Shown here in pieces: positions 1 through 8,121 of a stretch of DNA of 64,000 nt. The position numbers were made by a program, and so were the translations under genes. The notes below the pieces were generated by a model, which was not told the origin of the DNA, ran no database searches, and was given only the letters and a program-made list of their open reading frames with translations. Position 1 is the stretch's first letter; each line of letters opens with the position of its first letter. The stretch spans positions 310,001 through 374,000 of the forward strand of contig CAWGDM010000012.1 of the NCBI GenBank assembly GCA_963821345.1, written 5' to 3'. The stretch comes from WHSW01 sp963821345 (GTDB lineage: Bacteria > Actinomycetota > Thermoleophilia > Solirubrobacterales > 70-9).

Positions 1-80
1 AAGTCGACCCCGGCCTGGTTGAGCGCCTCGAGCAGCGGCCTTGCCTCGAGGGGAGTGGGCGGCAGCGCGTGCCCGTTCAC
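1..80 (-). CDS. Partial nucleotidyltransferase-like protein, N-terminus only
   Basis: A GTG at 80-78 opens a frame that runs off the left window edge after 26 codons (MNGHALPPTPLEARPLLEAL, then NQAGVD). Its GTG overlaps the TGA of the upstream XRE-type HTH gene (GTGA at 80-77), so the two are very probably translationally coupled. Short leaders of this kind followed by a hydrophobic strand are typical of MNT-like or DUF6036-type nucleotidyltransferases paired with XRE regulators in actinobacteria. The catalytic GSxxR..D region lies outside the window, so the family is inferred from context only. Confidence 0.5.
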   Translation of the reverse strand, partial: MNGHALPPTPLEARPLLEALNQAGVD

Positions 81-421
81 GCCGCCGACTTCTCGCGCCG
101 CCTTGCCGAGCCGCGGTTGCGGCGGACGAAGTCGGCGAAGGCGAGGCCGGCGGCAACCCGGTCGGCCGGCGGCCGGGCCAGAGTCGCGCGAACCATCGCT
201 CGGTCGATGCCGGCGTCTCGCGGCTCGGCCGAGATCACCAGGTCGTCGCCCAGCAGGTGCAGCAGGTCGCGCAGCGTCTCGACGCTCGGTGAGACCTGAT
301 CGCGCTCGATCCGCGAGATCGCCGACTGGGTGGTACTCGCGCGGGCAGCGAGACGCGCCTGGCTGACGCCGTGGCGCTTGCGCGCCTGCTTCAGCAGCTG
401 TCCGGGGCTCGGGCCGTCCAC
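77..421 (-). CDS. XRE-family helix-turn-helix protein (antitoxin-like partner)
   Basis: This 114-residue protein carries one N-terminal HTH_3/XRE domain at about residues 7-62 (QLLKQARKRHGVSQARLAAR, then the recognition-helix part TTQSAISRIERDQVSPSVETL). A basic tail follows (FADFVRRNRGSARRREKSAA). The only in-frame start after the upstream stop is GTG at 421-419. It lies six bases after a good -10 (TAAGAT), so the mRNA is probably leaderless. The next gene starts inside its stop codon and looks like a nucleotidyltransferase. XRE-nucleotidyltransferase pairs often behave as toxin-antitoxin or stress modules. Autoregulation is likely because an inverted repeat sits in the promoter. The protein partner is inferred; the HTH call is secure. 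Confidence 0.8.
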   Translation of the reverse strand: MDGPSPGQLLKQARKRHGVSQARLAARASTTQSAISRIERDQVSPSVETLRDLLHLLGDDLVISAEPRDAGIDRAMVRATLARPPADRVAAGLAFADFVRRNRGSARRREKSAA

Positions 422-427
422 GGCCCC

Positions 428-467
428 ATCTTATCGCTTATATGTACTTATCGCAAATATGCGATAA
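428..467 (-). promoter_or_regulatory. Promoter and candidate operator of the XRE gene
   Basis: On the minus strand TTGCGA (456-451) and TAAGAT (433-428) are 17 bases apart, with the GTG start six bases after the -10, which implies a leaderless transcript. TTATCGC-N6-GCGATAA (448-467) is a perfect inverted repeat over the -35, and a third TTATCGC copy lies at 431-437 over the -10. This is the expected layout for autorepression by the XRE protein. Confidence 0.6.
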
Positions 468-2336
468 CTAGCCGAGACGCTGCTTGAGCACCTCGAGCTG
501 GGCGCCGATCTCCGCCGGCAGCTTGTCGCCGAACTGGGCCAGGAACTCCTCGACCTGGGGCAGCTGCGCCCTCACCTGCTCGGCGTCGACGGTCAGCAAC
601 TCGGTCATCGCCTCGTCGGCGATCTCGAGCCCGTCGAGCTTCAGGTCGCCGGGCGCGGGGACCATCCCGACCGGGGTGTCGACCGTCTCGCCCTCGCCGT
701 TGCAGCGGCGGAAGACCCACTCGAGCACGCGGCTGTTCTCGCCGAACCCGGGCCACAGGAACTTGCCGTCGGGGCCCTTGCGGAACCAGTTGACGACGAA
801 GATCCGTGGCATCCGGTCGGGGTTGGCGCGCGCGATGCCGATCCAGTGCTCGAAGTAATCGGCCATGTTGTAGCCGCAGAACGGCAGCATCGCCATCGGG
901 TCGAAGCGCAGCTTGCCGACCTCGCCGGCCGCCGCCGCGGTCGTCTCCGAGCTCATCGTCGCGCCGAGGAAGACGCCGTGGTCCCAGTCGTAGGACTCGG
1001 CGACCAGCGGCACCACCGTCGCCCGGCGGCCACCGAACAGGAAGGCGTCGATCGGCACCCCGGCGGGGTCCTCCCACTCGGCGGCGATCGACGGGCACTG
1101 CGCGGCGGGCGTGGTGAAACGGGCGTTCGGGTGCGCGGCGGGCTCGGTCGACTCGGGCGTCCAGTCGTTGCCCTTCCAGTCGATCGCGTGCGCCGGCGGC
1201 TCGCCGGTCATCCCCTCCCACCAGATGTCGCCGTCGTCGGTGAGCGCGCAGTTGGTGAAGATCGAGTTGCGCTCGATCGTGTCCATCGCGTTCGGGTTCG
1301 TCTTGTGCGAGGTGTTCGGGGCGACGCCGAAGAAACCGGCCTCGGGGTTGACCGCGTACAGGCGGCCGTCCTCGCCGAACTTCATCCAGGCGATGTCGTC
1401 GCCGACCGTCTCCACGGTCCAGCCCTCGAGCGTCGGGATCAGCATCGCCAGGTTGGTCTTGCCGCACGCCGACGGGAAGGCGCCGGTCACGTACTTGACC
1501 TCGCCCTCGGGCGAGGTCAGCTTCAGGATCAGCATGTGCTCGGCCATCCAGCCCTCGTCGCGGGCCATGGCCGAGGCGATCCGCAGCGCGAAGCACTTCT
1601 TGCCGAGCAGCGCGTTGCCGCCGTAGCCGGAGCCGTAGGACCAGATCTCGCGGCTCTCTGGGAAGTGGACGATGTACTTGTTGTCGGGGTTGCAGGGCCA
1701 CGGGACGTCGGACTGGCCGTCGGCGAGCGGCATCCCGACCGAGTGCAGGCAGGGGACGAAGTCGCCGCCGGAGCCGAGCACGTCGAGCGCGCCCTCGCCC
1801 ATCCTGGTCATGATCCGCATCGAGACCGCGACGTAGGGCGAGTCGGTGAGCTGGACGCCGATGTGGGCGATCGACGAGCCCAGCGGGCCCATCGAGAACG
1901 GGACCACGTACATCGTCCGGCCCTTCATCGAGCCCGAGTACAGGCCCCGCATCCGCTCGCGCATCTCGGCGGGCTCGGTCCAGTTGTTGGTCGGGCCGGA
2001 GTCCTCCTCGCGCTCACAGCAGATGAAGGTCCGGTCCTCGACCCGGGCGACGTCGCCGGGGTCGGAGCGGCAGAGGTAGGAGTTGGGGCGCTTGGCGTCC
2101 GAGAGCCGTTCGAAGGTGCCGCCGTCGACCATCTCCTGGCACAGGCGGTCGTACTCCTCTGCCGAGCCGTCGCACCAGTGGATCGAGTCCGGCTGCGTCA
2201 GCTGGGCCATCTCCTCGACCCAGGAGATCAGCTTCGGGTTGTCGGTCAGTGGCTTGGTCGCGGTCTCGCTCAAGTGGCCCTTCAACTCCTTCGTGGGTGT
2301 TCGCTCGTTAACCGCGGTCCCGCGGAAACGGGGCAT
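468..2336 (-). CDS. pckG: Phosphoenolpyruvate carboxykinase (GTP)
   Basis: GTP-dependent PEPCK converts oxaloacetate and GTP to PEP, CO2 and GDP, the entry step of gluconeogenesis from TCA intermediates. The 622-residue frame has the family length (about 600) and the kinase-1a P-loop PSACGKTN at residues 288-295, with the reactive cysteine inside it. The conserved C-terminal block VNWFRKGPDGKFLWPGFGEN is also present. The start is uncertain. The ATG at 2336 adds about 25 residues before the usual N-terminus, and a TTG at 2273 just after purine-rich AAGGAG/AAGGG sequence is an alternative. It is monocistronic; acs and the acyl-CoA synthetase genes elsewhere in the window fit growth on acetate or fatty acids. 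Confidence 0.97.
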   Translation of the reverse strand: MPRFRGTAVNERTPTKELKGHLSETATKPLTDNPKLISWVEEMAQLTQPDSIHWCDGSAEEYDRLCQEMVDGGTFERLSDAKRPNSYLCRSDPGDVARVEDRTFICCEREEDSGPTNNWTEPAEMRERMRGLYSGSMKGRTMYVVPFSMGPLGSSIAHIGVQLTDSPYVAVSMRIMTRMGEGALDVLGSGGDFVPCLHSVGMPLADGQSDVPWPCNPDNKYIVHFPESREIWSYGSGYGGNALLGKKCFALRIASAMARDEGWMAEHMLILKLTSPEGEVKYVTGAFPSACGKTNLAMLIPTLEGWTVETVGDDIAWMKFGEDGRLYAVNPEAGFFGVAPNTSHKTNPNAMDTIERNSIFTNCALTDDGDIWWEGMTGEPPAHAIDWKGNDWTPESTEPAAHPNARFTTPAAQCPSIAAEWEDPAGVPIDAFLFGGRRATVVPLVAESYDWDHGVFLGATMSSETTAAAAGEVGKLRFDPMAMLPFCGYNMADYFEHWIGIARANPDRMPRIFVVNWFRKGPDGKFLWPGFGENSRVLEWVFRRCNGEGETVDTPVGMVPAPGDLKLDGLEIADEAMTELLTVDAEQVRAQLPQVEEFLAQFGDKLPAEIGAQLEVLKQRLG

Positions 2337-2415
2337 TGTGCCTGACGCGCAGGCGTCGCGGTGACATGTTGTTTACACCGTCCAACGGCTTGTGGCGTCC
2401 GTAGCTAGTGCGGAA

Positions 2416-3771
2416 CTAGCCGATTGCGGCACGTACGGCCCGGGCGGCGTCCTGGCCGGAGCCGATCGCGCCGTCCATGTAGCCGTTCCAGACCAGCGCG
2501 GTCTCGGCGCCCGCCCAGTGGATCGGGCCGATCGGGCGGCGCAGCGCGGCCCCGTAGTCGGTCCAGGCGCCGGTCGGCATGAAGCCGCCGTAGCAGCCGC
2601 GCGACCACTCGTCGGCGGCCCAGGCGCGGTCGACGTAGTCGATTGGTTCCGCGGCCTCGGGCCCGAACAGACCGGCGAAGCCGTCGGCCACCAAGCGCCT
2701 GCGCTGGTCGCGACTCAGGTCGGCGGCGCGGCGCGCCGCCTGGCCCTCGAGGAAGCCCAGCAGGACCCCGGGCGAGCCGTCGGGAGGCGAGTTGTCGAAG
2801 CCGACCGAGACGGGGCCGGTGACGCTGGTGACCGCCCCCGACAGGCCCCGCTCGCGCCAGAACGGGCGCTCGTACACCGCCATGCACTTGACCACGCTCC
2901 CCTGCGACATCCGCTGGGTGAGCCCATCGCGGACCGCCGGGAGCGGCGGGTCGTAGGCGATCCGCCCGGCGAGCGCCGGCGGCACGGCGACGATCGCCCG
3001 CTTTGCGGTCACCATCAGCCGGTCCGAGCGCACCGTCACCCCGGCGTCGGAATGTTCGATCGCGCGCACCGGGGACCGCAGCTCGATCGCCGCGCCGAGC
3101 TGCTCGGCCATCCGCAGCGAGATCAGCTGCGAGCCGCCGACGATCCGGTCCTGCTGGGCGCCGCCCTCGGTATCGGTGAGGATCTCCAGCGATCCCGCCG
3201 AGCGGATGTAGAAGAGCACGTGCAGGAGCGAGAGATCGCGGGGCTCGGCGGCCCAGACCCCGATGATCGCCAGCCGCAGGATGTCGCGGGCCGCCTGCGT
3301 GCGGACGTTGCGGTGCATCCAGCTCGAGAAGGTCTCGGAGTCCCAGCGGTCGGCCTTCGGCGCCGTCCACGGCGATTCGGGCGACACCTTCGCCGCCATC
3401 ATGTTGAGCCGCTTCATCGCCAGCCCGACCTCGGCGAGGCCGATCGGGTTGGTCCGCGGGATCGTCCCCGAGTAGCGGCTGGTGCGCCCGCCGCGCTCGA
3501 AGATGTTCTTGCCGGCGCTGTGGGTGGGGAAGGTCTCCAGTCCGAGCTCGCCGATCAGCGTCAGGACGCGGTCCTGGGTCGGCCCCACCCACTGGGCACC
3601 GATCTCGACCACCTTGCCGTCGCCGATCGGCTCGTTCAGGGTCCGGCCGCCGACCCGGTCGCGCGCCTCGAGCACGACGACGTCGCGGCCCGCCGCCCCG
3701 AGCTCGCGCGCCGCCGCCAGGCCGGCGAGGCCCGCTCCGACCACGACCACATCGGCAACTCTCTCCTCCAC
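2416..3771 (-). CDS. Flavin monoamine oxidase family protein
   Basis: This FAD-dependent amine oxidase would oxidise primary or polyamines to aldehyde, ammonia and H2O2. The N-terminal Rossmann motif VVVVGAGLAG (about residues 8-17) is followed by the second dinucleotide motif VGGRT (40-44) and by GAQWVGPTQDRV, which is typical of the MAO/putrescine-oxidase branch. The C-terminal FAD-contact segment WAGAETALVWNGYMDGAI is intact. Length (451 residues) is normal. The GTG at 3771 is the longest start; a GTG near 3750, about 11 bases after GGAGGAGA, is equally credible. No signal peptide is visible, so it is cytoplasmic. The exact amine substrate cannot be read from the sequence. Confidence 0.9.
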   Translation of the reverse strand: MEERVADVVVVGAGLAGLAAARELGAAGRDVVVLEARDRVGGRTLNEPIGDGKVVEIGAQWVGPTQDRVLTLIGELGLETFPTHSAGKNIFERGGRTSRYSGTIPRTNPIGLAEVGLAMKRLNMMAAKVSPESPWTAPKADRWDSETFSSWMHRNVRTQAARDILRLAIIGVWAAEPRDLSLLHVLFYIRSAGSLEILTDTEGGAQQDRIVGGSQLISLRMAEQLGAAIELRSPVRAIEHSDAGVTVRSDRLMVTAKRAIVAVPPALAGRIAYDPPLPAVRDGLTQRMSQGSVVKCMAVYERPFWRERGLSGAVTSVTGPVSVGFDNSPPDGSPGVLLGFLEGQAARRAADLSRDQRRRLVADGFAGLFGPEAAEPIDYVDRAWAADEWSRGCYGGFMPTGAWTDYGAALRRPIGPIHWAGAETALVWNGYMDGAIGSGQDAARAVRAAIG

Positions 3772-3816
3772 CGGGCCGACGATATCGCTCGGTCCACTAG
3801 TCTCCCGCGCCGCACG

Positions 3817-5040
3817 ATGCGCTTCTACGAGTACGAATCACGCCGGATCGTCGAGCGGGCCGGCATCCCGGTCACCAAGTACGGGTTCTGCACCACCGCC
3901 GACGAGGCCCGCGCGGCGGCGGCCGAGATCGGCGGCCCGACGGTGATCAAGTCACAGGTGCTGACCGGCGGGCGGATGAAGGCGGGCGGGGTCAAGTTCG
4001 CCGACACCCCCGACGAGGCCGCCGAGCACGCGGCGGCGATCCTGGAGCTCGAGATCGGCGGCCACATGCCGGTCGGCGTGCTCGTCGACCCGAAGGCCGA
4101 GATCGAGCAGGAGTACTACGCGGCGGTGCTCTGGGACGGGCGCGCGAAGCGCCCAATGATGCTGTTCAGCGACCTGGGTGGAATCGACATCGAGCAGGTC
4201 GCCGAGGAGCACCCCGACCACGTCGGCCGGGGCCACCTGTCCAACCTGCATCCGATCGCCGACTTCGAGGCCAAGCAGGCGGTCTCCCGCTGCGGGATGA
4301 CCGGCTCCGAGCTCAACCGCGCGACCGCGGTGCTGGCCAAGCTCGCCCGTCTGCAGCGCGACTACGACATGACCCTGGCCGAGATCAACCCGCTGGCGCG
4401 GCTCGCCGACGGCTCGTTCGTTGCCCTCGACGCCCACATGGAGATGGAGGACGAGGCGGTCGGCCGCCACAGGAAGATGCTGCAGGAGATCGGCGTCGAC
4501 CTCGAGGAGCCGCGGGAGCTCTACGAGCCCTCGGACTTCGAGCGCAACGTGAAGGCGATCGACGCCGCCGACCACCGCGGCGTGATCCAGGGCAAGGACC
4601 ACGGCTTCAGCGGCAACCTCGGCCTGGTGATCGGCGCCGGGGGCGGTTCGCTGACCCTCACCGACGCGGTCCGCTCGCAGGGCGGCAAGCCGGCCAACTA
4701 CGCGGAGATCGGTGGCAACCCGTCGGTCGCCAAGTCGAAGGGCCTGGCGATGGAGGTCCTGAAAAAGGACGGGGTCGAGAAGATCGCGGTGATGATGTCG
4801 ATCGTCTCCAACACCAGGGTCGACATCGTCGCCCGCGGTGTGATCAAGGCCTGCCTCGAGCTCGGCAAGGACCCCGGCGAGACGATCGCGATCTTCCGCA
4901 TCCCCGGCGCCTGGGAGGAGGAGGGCTACAAGATCCTCGACAAGTACGGGGTCGAGTACGCCGACCGCAGCACGAGCATGTGGGACGCCGCGGGGATCGC
5001 GGTACAGAAGATTCAGGGAGATGCAGGGGATTTGGGATGA
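3817..5040 (+). CDS. sucC: ADP-forming acyl-CoA synthetase beta subunit (SucC-like, divergent)
   Basis: This is the ATP-grasp plus CoA-ligase beta subunit of a succinate-CoA ligase type enzyme (succinyl-CoA + ADP + Pi = succinate + CoA + ATP). The ATP-grasp half starts MRFYEYESRRIVERAGIPV and the metal-binding EINPLARL is present. It is longer than usual (407 residues), and the beta-subunit motif usually read as DGNIG is replaced by HGFSGNLG. The pair is therefore a divergent branch and the acid substrate (succinate, malate or another) is not certain. The stop overlaps the alpha-subunit start (ATGA, 5037-5040). The long frame upstream of 3817 is a shadow of the amine oxidase gene. Confidence 0.85.
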   Translation: MRFYEYESRRIVERAGIPVTKYGFCTTADEARAAAAEIGGPTVIKSQVLTGGRMKAGGVKFADTPDEAAEHAAAILELEIGGHMPVGVLVDPKAEIEQEYYAAVLWDGRAKRPMMLFSDLGGIDIEQVAEEHPDHVGRGHLSNLHPIADFEAKQAVSRCGMTGSELNRATAVLAKLARLQRDYDMTLAEINPLARLADGSFVALDAHMEMEDEAVGRHRKMLQEIGVDLEEPRELYEPSDFERNVKAIDAADHRGVIQGKDHGFSGNLGLVIGAGGGSLTLTDAVRSQGGKPANYAEIGGNPSVAKSKGLAMEVLKKDGVEKIAVMMSIVSNTRVDIVARGVIKACLELGKDPGETIAIFRIPGAWEEEGYKILDKYGVEYADRSTSMWDAAGIAVQKIQGDAGDLG

Positions 5041-5945
5041 GCATCCTGCTGAACGAGGACTTCACCTTCATCGTCCAGGGGATCACCGGCCGCGAGGCGG
5101 TCAACCTGACCCGCGAGTGCCTGGACTTCGGCTCGAAGATCGTCGGCGGCGTCACCCCGGGCCGCAAGGGCCGAGACGTCCACGGCGTCCCCGTATTCGA
5201 CACCGTCGAGCAGGTGGTCGAGCACCACGGCTCCGCTCCCGACGGCGCCGTGGTCACCGTCCCCCCCGCGTTCACCAAGGACGCGGTGCTCGAGGCGATC
5301 GAGAACGGGGTCAAGCTGATCGTCGTCGTCACCGAGCGGATCCCGCGCGCCGACGTCGCCCAGATGGTCGAGTTGGCCAACGAGCGCGGGGCCCGGATCA
5401 TCGGCCCCAACTGCCTTGGCGTGATCGTCCCCGGCGTCGCCAAGATGGGCGGGATCGGCGGGCCGGCCAGGGACGCCGCGAAGGCCTATGAGCCGGGCAA
5501 GGTCGGTGTGATGTCGCGCTCGGGCGGGATGACGACCGAGATCTCGTCGACGCTGACCGCCGCCGGGCTGGGTGTCTCGACCGCGGTCTCGATCGGCGGC
5601 GATGCGATCATCGGCTCCACCTACGCAGAGCTGATGCCACTGTTCGAAGCCGACCAGCAGACCGAGGCGATCGTGATCTACACCGAGCCGGGCGGGCGGA
5701 TGGAGGCCGAGCTGGTCGACTGGCGCGAGGCCAACAATTCGCGGCTGCCGATCGTCGCCTTCATGGCCGGCAAGTTCATGGACGACGAGGAGATGCAGGG
5801 GATGAGCTTCGGCCACGCCGGCACGATCGTCGAGGGCAAGGAGGACTCGGCGACCGAGAAGATCGCCCGCCTGGAGGCCGCCGGAATCCCGGTCGTCGAG
5901 CGCATCCACGAGATCCCCGACGTCGTCAAGGAGAAGCTGCTGTGA
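5037..5945 (+). CDS. sucD: ADP-forming acyl-CoA synthetase alpha subunit (SucD-like)
   Basis: The alpha subunit binds CoA and carries the phosphohistidine. The 302-residue protein has the CoA-binding Rossmann domain (FIVQGITGREAVNLT), the segment IIGPNCLGVIVPG, SRSGGMTTE and SIGGDAIIG. The active-site histidine is H260 in MSFGHAGTIVEG. The usual NCPG and RSGTLTYE signatures are altered, matching the divergence of the beta subunit. The start is fixed by the ATGA overlap with sucC. A small ferredoxin follows after 45 bases, which suggests an operon coupling substrate-level phosphorylation to ferredoxin chemistry (inference). Confidence 0.9.
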   Translation: MSILLNEDFTFIVQGITGREAVNLTRECLDFGSKIVGGVTPGRKGRDVHGVPVFDTVEQVVEHHGSAPDGAVVTVPPAFTKDAVLEAIENGVKLIVVVTERIPRADVAQMVELANERGARIIGPNCLGVIVPGVAKMGGIGGPARDAAKAYEPGKVGVMSRSGGMTTEISSTLTAAGLGVSTAVSIGGDAIIGSTYAELMPLFEADQQTEAIVIYTEPGGRMEAELVDWREANNSRLPIVAFMAGKFMDDEEMQGMSFGHAGTIVEGKEDSATEKIARLEAAGIPVVERIHEIPDVVKEKLL

Positions 5946-5990
5946 GGCGGAGCGAAGCGAAGCCGAGCCGCGCCGATGTTGAGGCGCCTT

Positions 5991-6236
5991 ATGGCTGACG
6001 CCGACGGCACGTTCATCGAGGTCGAGGTCTCGGGCGAGGCCGCGACCGACCCGGAGATCGCAAAGAAGCTCGAGGAGGTCTGCCCGGTCGACATCTTCAA
6101 GGCGACCGAGTCCGGCACCGAGATCGTGAGCCAGAACCTGGACGAGTGCGTGCTCTGCGAGCTCTGCTTGGAGGCCGCGCCCGCCGGGACCGTCGTCGTC
6201 AAGAAGCTCTACGACGGCACCGAGCTGAAGCGCTGA
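5991..6236 (+). CDS. Single-cluster [4Fe-4S] ferredoxin-like protein
   Basis: This 81-residue acidic protein resembles a bacterial 2[4Fe-4S] ferredoxin that kept one cluster. A lone CP (EEVCPVDIF) and one CxxCxxC (ECVLCELC) remain, and the last CP of the second motif is AP. In the classical fold, C1-C3 of motif 2 and C4 of motif 1 ligate the same cluster, so exactly one complete ligand set survives. The ATG at 5991 is preferred over 5976 because GAGG lies about 6 bases upstream. The arrangement also resembles FixX. It is downstream of sucCD; possible partners are a 2-oxoacid:ferredoxin oxidoreductase or an acyl-CoA/ETF system, neither seen here. Confidence 0.75.
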   Translation: MADADGTFIEVEVSGEAATDPEIAKKLEEVCPVDIFKATESGTEIVSQNLDECVLCELCLEAAPAGTVVVKKLYDGTELKR

Positions 6237-6242
6237 CGCCGG

Positions 6243-6259
6243 AGCGGCTCGGTGCCGCT
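6243..6259 (+). terminator. Terminator-like hairpin after the ferredoxin gene
   Basis: AGCGGC-TCGGT-GCCGCT forms a 6-bp GC stem with a 5-base loop, seven bases after the ferredoxin stop, followed by TCTTC. It would separate the sucCD operon from the GGDEF gene. The remaining bases up to 6384 show no gene. Confidence 0.4.
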
Positions 6260-6384
6260 TCTTCAACGTCACCTTGAAGCTCGACGTCGCCGGGCTCTCA
6301 GAGCTCAAGTTCCGTCGCCGATCTGCCGATGGGGGCGTAGGAGCGTTGCGTCCGGCCTGGAGGCCTGCCGCGACGGATGCACGG

Positions 6385-8121
6385 GTGAGTACAACAGACA
6401 GACGAGAGCGTTGGGGTAACGCCGGCTCCTTGGTGGCGCTGGTGATTTTGGCCGCCGCCGCTTCGGCGATCGCAATCGCCGGGCTGATCGTCGGAGACTC
6501 GACCGTTGCCGCCCGGGCGCTGATCGCCACCGTTCCGCCGCTGGCGGCCTGCGTCGCCCTGCTCCCCGGCGCGCCCCCGCACTGGTCGGGGCGCGGGCGC
6601 ACCCTTGTCGACGGTCTGATCATGGCCGGCTCCCTGTTGCTGATCGCCTGGGTCGCCGGCCTCGGCGACCTCTACGGAGAGGGCGCCAGCGACGCGACCA
6701 CGCTGCACCTCATCGCCGCGGTCGGCCAGACCGCGGTCGCCGGCGCCGCGATTGTCATCCTCACCCGCGCCCGGGTAGGGGTCCGTGGCGTGCTCGCGCT
6801 GGCCGCGGCCGGGCTCGCGATGATCGCGGCCGCGACGGCGGCCTCGGTCTACCTGGCGCTCGGCAGCGGCGTGCCGGAGGCCGCGTTGTACGCCGGTTGG
6901 GCGATCGGCCTGGCGCTGCTCGCGCTCGGGGCTCGGCGGGCCAGTCGGATGGCACCGCTGGGCGAAGCCCACCCCGGCCTTCCGGGTCAGGCGAGCGTCT
7001 TCATCCCCTCGGTGCCGTTCGCAGCGGCGGTCCTTGCGCTGGCGACCGCCGTCGCCGGCGACACCGTCGACGACGCGCTGATCTGGCAGGCAGCCGTCCT
7101 GACCCTGCTGGTGATCGCCCGCCAGGTTCTGGCGCTGGCCGAGAACATCGGCTTCTGGCGCCGCCAGGAGGATGAGGTCGCGGCCCGAGCCGCCGAGCTC
7201 GAGCGTGGCGAGGCGCGCTTCCGCTACCTGCTGCAGAACTCCTCGGACGTGATCGTCGTGATCGGCAACGATGGCTTCGTCCAGTACGAGAGCCCGGCGA
7301 TGGAGCGCAGCTTCGGCTACGAGCTCGGCGCCCTGGCGGTAGGAAGCCCGCTCAACGCCGTCCATCCCGACGACCGCGACGAGGTCCGCGCCGCCGCCCT
7401 CGAGCTTCTGCACATGCCGGGCGCGACCCAGTCGGCCGAGTTCCGCGTCCGCGGCCCGGGCGACAGCTGGCGGATGGTCGAGGCGGTGGCGACCAACGTC
7501 CGCGACGACCCGACCGTGGGCGGCTTCATCGTCAATGCGCGCGACGTCACCGAGCGAGTCGAGCGCGATCAGTTCAGCCACCGGGCGATGCACGACCCGC
7601 TCACCAACCTTGCCAACCGTACGCTGTTCGGCGACCGCATCCGCCACGCGGTCAGCCGCTCGACCCGCACCGACGAGTCGGTCGCGCTGCTGTTCGTCGA
7701 CCTCGACGATTTCAAGCGTGTCAACGACGGCATCGGCCACGCCGCCGGCGACAAGCTGCTGATCGCGGTCGCCGAGGCGCTGCGCGAGTGCATCCGCGAC
7801 GCCGACACCGCCGCACGGCTCGGCGGCGACGAGTTCGCGGTCCTGATCGAGCAGCTCGACTCGCCGGAGGAGGCCGAGGAGGTCGCCGAGCGGATCCTCG
7901 CCTACCTGCTGGACCCGATCGACCTGGGCGGGGTGACCGCGTCCGCGCCGTGCAGCATCGGGATCGCGATCACGCGCGGCGACCAGACCTCGGCCGAGGC
8001 CCTGTTGCGGCGCGCCGACGCCGCCATGTACACGGCAAAGGCCCAGGGCAAGGCCCGCGTCGCCCTCTACGATTCCGTCCCATCAGGGGACGCTGGACAC
8101 TCGCCGGCCGCGCCGGGCTGA
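6385..8121 (+). CDS. Membrane-bound PAS-GGDEF diguanylate cyclase
   Basis: This protein is predicted to make cyclic di-GMP from two GTP. From the GTG at 6385 it has 578 residues. The first ~260 contain about seven hydrophobic helices, then a short coiled segment (RRQEDEVAARAAELERGEAR), a PAS domain at about 275-390 (SDVIVVIGNDGFVQYESPA), and a GGDEF domain. The signature GGDEF is at 480-484, and the product-inhibition I-site RDAD sits at 471-474, five residues before it as expected. No EAL or HD-GYP domain is present. A longer start at 6274 exists, but its extra 37 residues look non-native. What the membrane sensor detects is unknown. Confidence 0.93.
   Translation: MSTTDRRERWGNAGSLVALVILAAAASAIAIAGLIVGDSTVAARALIATVPPLAACVALLPGAPPHWSGRGRTLVDGLIMAGSLLLIAWVAGLGDLYGEGASDATTLHLIAAVGQTAVAGAAIVILTRARVGVRGVLALAAAGLAMIAAATAASVYLALGSGVPEAALYAGWAIGLALLALGARRASRMAPLGEAHPGLPGQASVFIPSVPFAAAVLALATAVAGDTVDDALIWQAAVLTLLVIARQVLALAENIGFWRRQEDEVAARAAELERGEARFRYLLQNSSDVIVVIGNDGFVQYESPAMERSFGYELGALAVGSPLNAVHPDDRDEVRAAALELLHMPGATQSAEFRVRGPGDSWRMVEAVATNVRDDPTVGGFIVNARDVTERVERDQFSHRAMHDPLTNLANRTLFGDRIRHAVSRSTRTDESVALLFVDLDDFKRVNDGIGHAAGDKLLIAVAEALRECIRDADTAARLGGDEFAVLIEQLDSPEEAEEVAERILAYLLDPIDLGGVTASAPCSIGIAITRGDQTSAEALLRRADAAMYTAKAQGKARVALYDSVPSGDAGHSPAAPG

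Noticed and set aside
846..2345. 499-codon frame on the plus strand
   Set aside because: It is the antisense of pckG, with Arg/Val/Gly-rich low-complexity translation and no recognised motif.
2392..3816. Long N-terminal extension of the SucC frame
   Set aside because: It runs antisense through the amine oxidase gene; the family N-terminus starts at the ATG at 3817.
6260..6384. Possible c-di-GMP (GEMM) riboswitch before the GGDEF gene
   Set aside because: A short CCGGCCT and GC-rich stems are present but the GEMM core (CAAACC, ACGCAAAGC) is absent.
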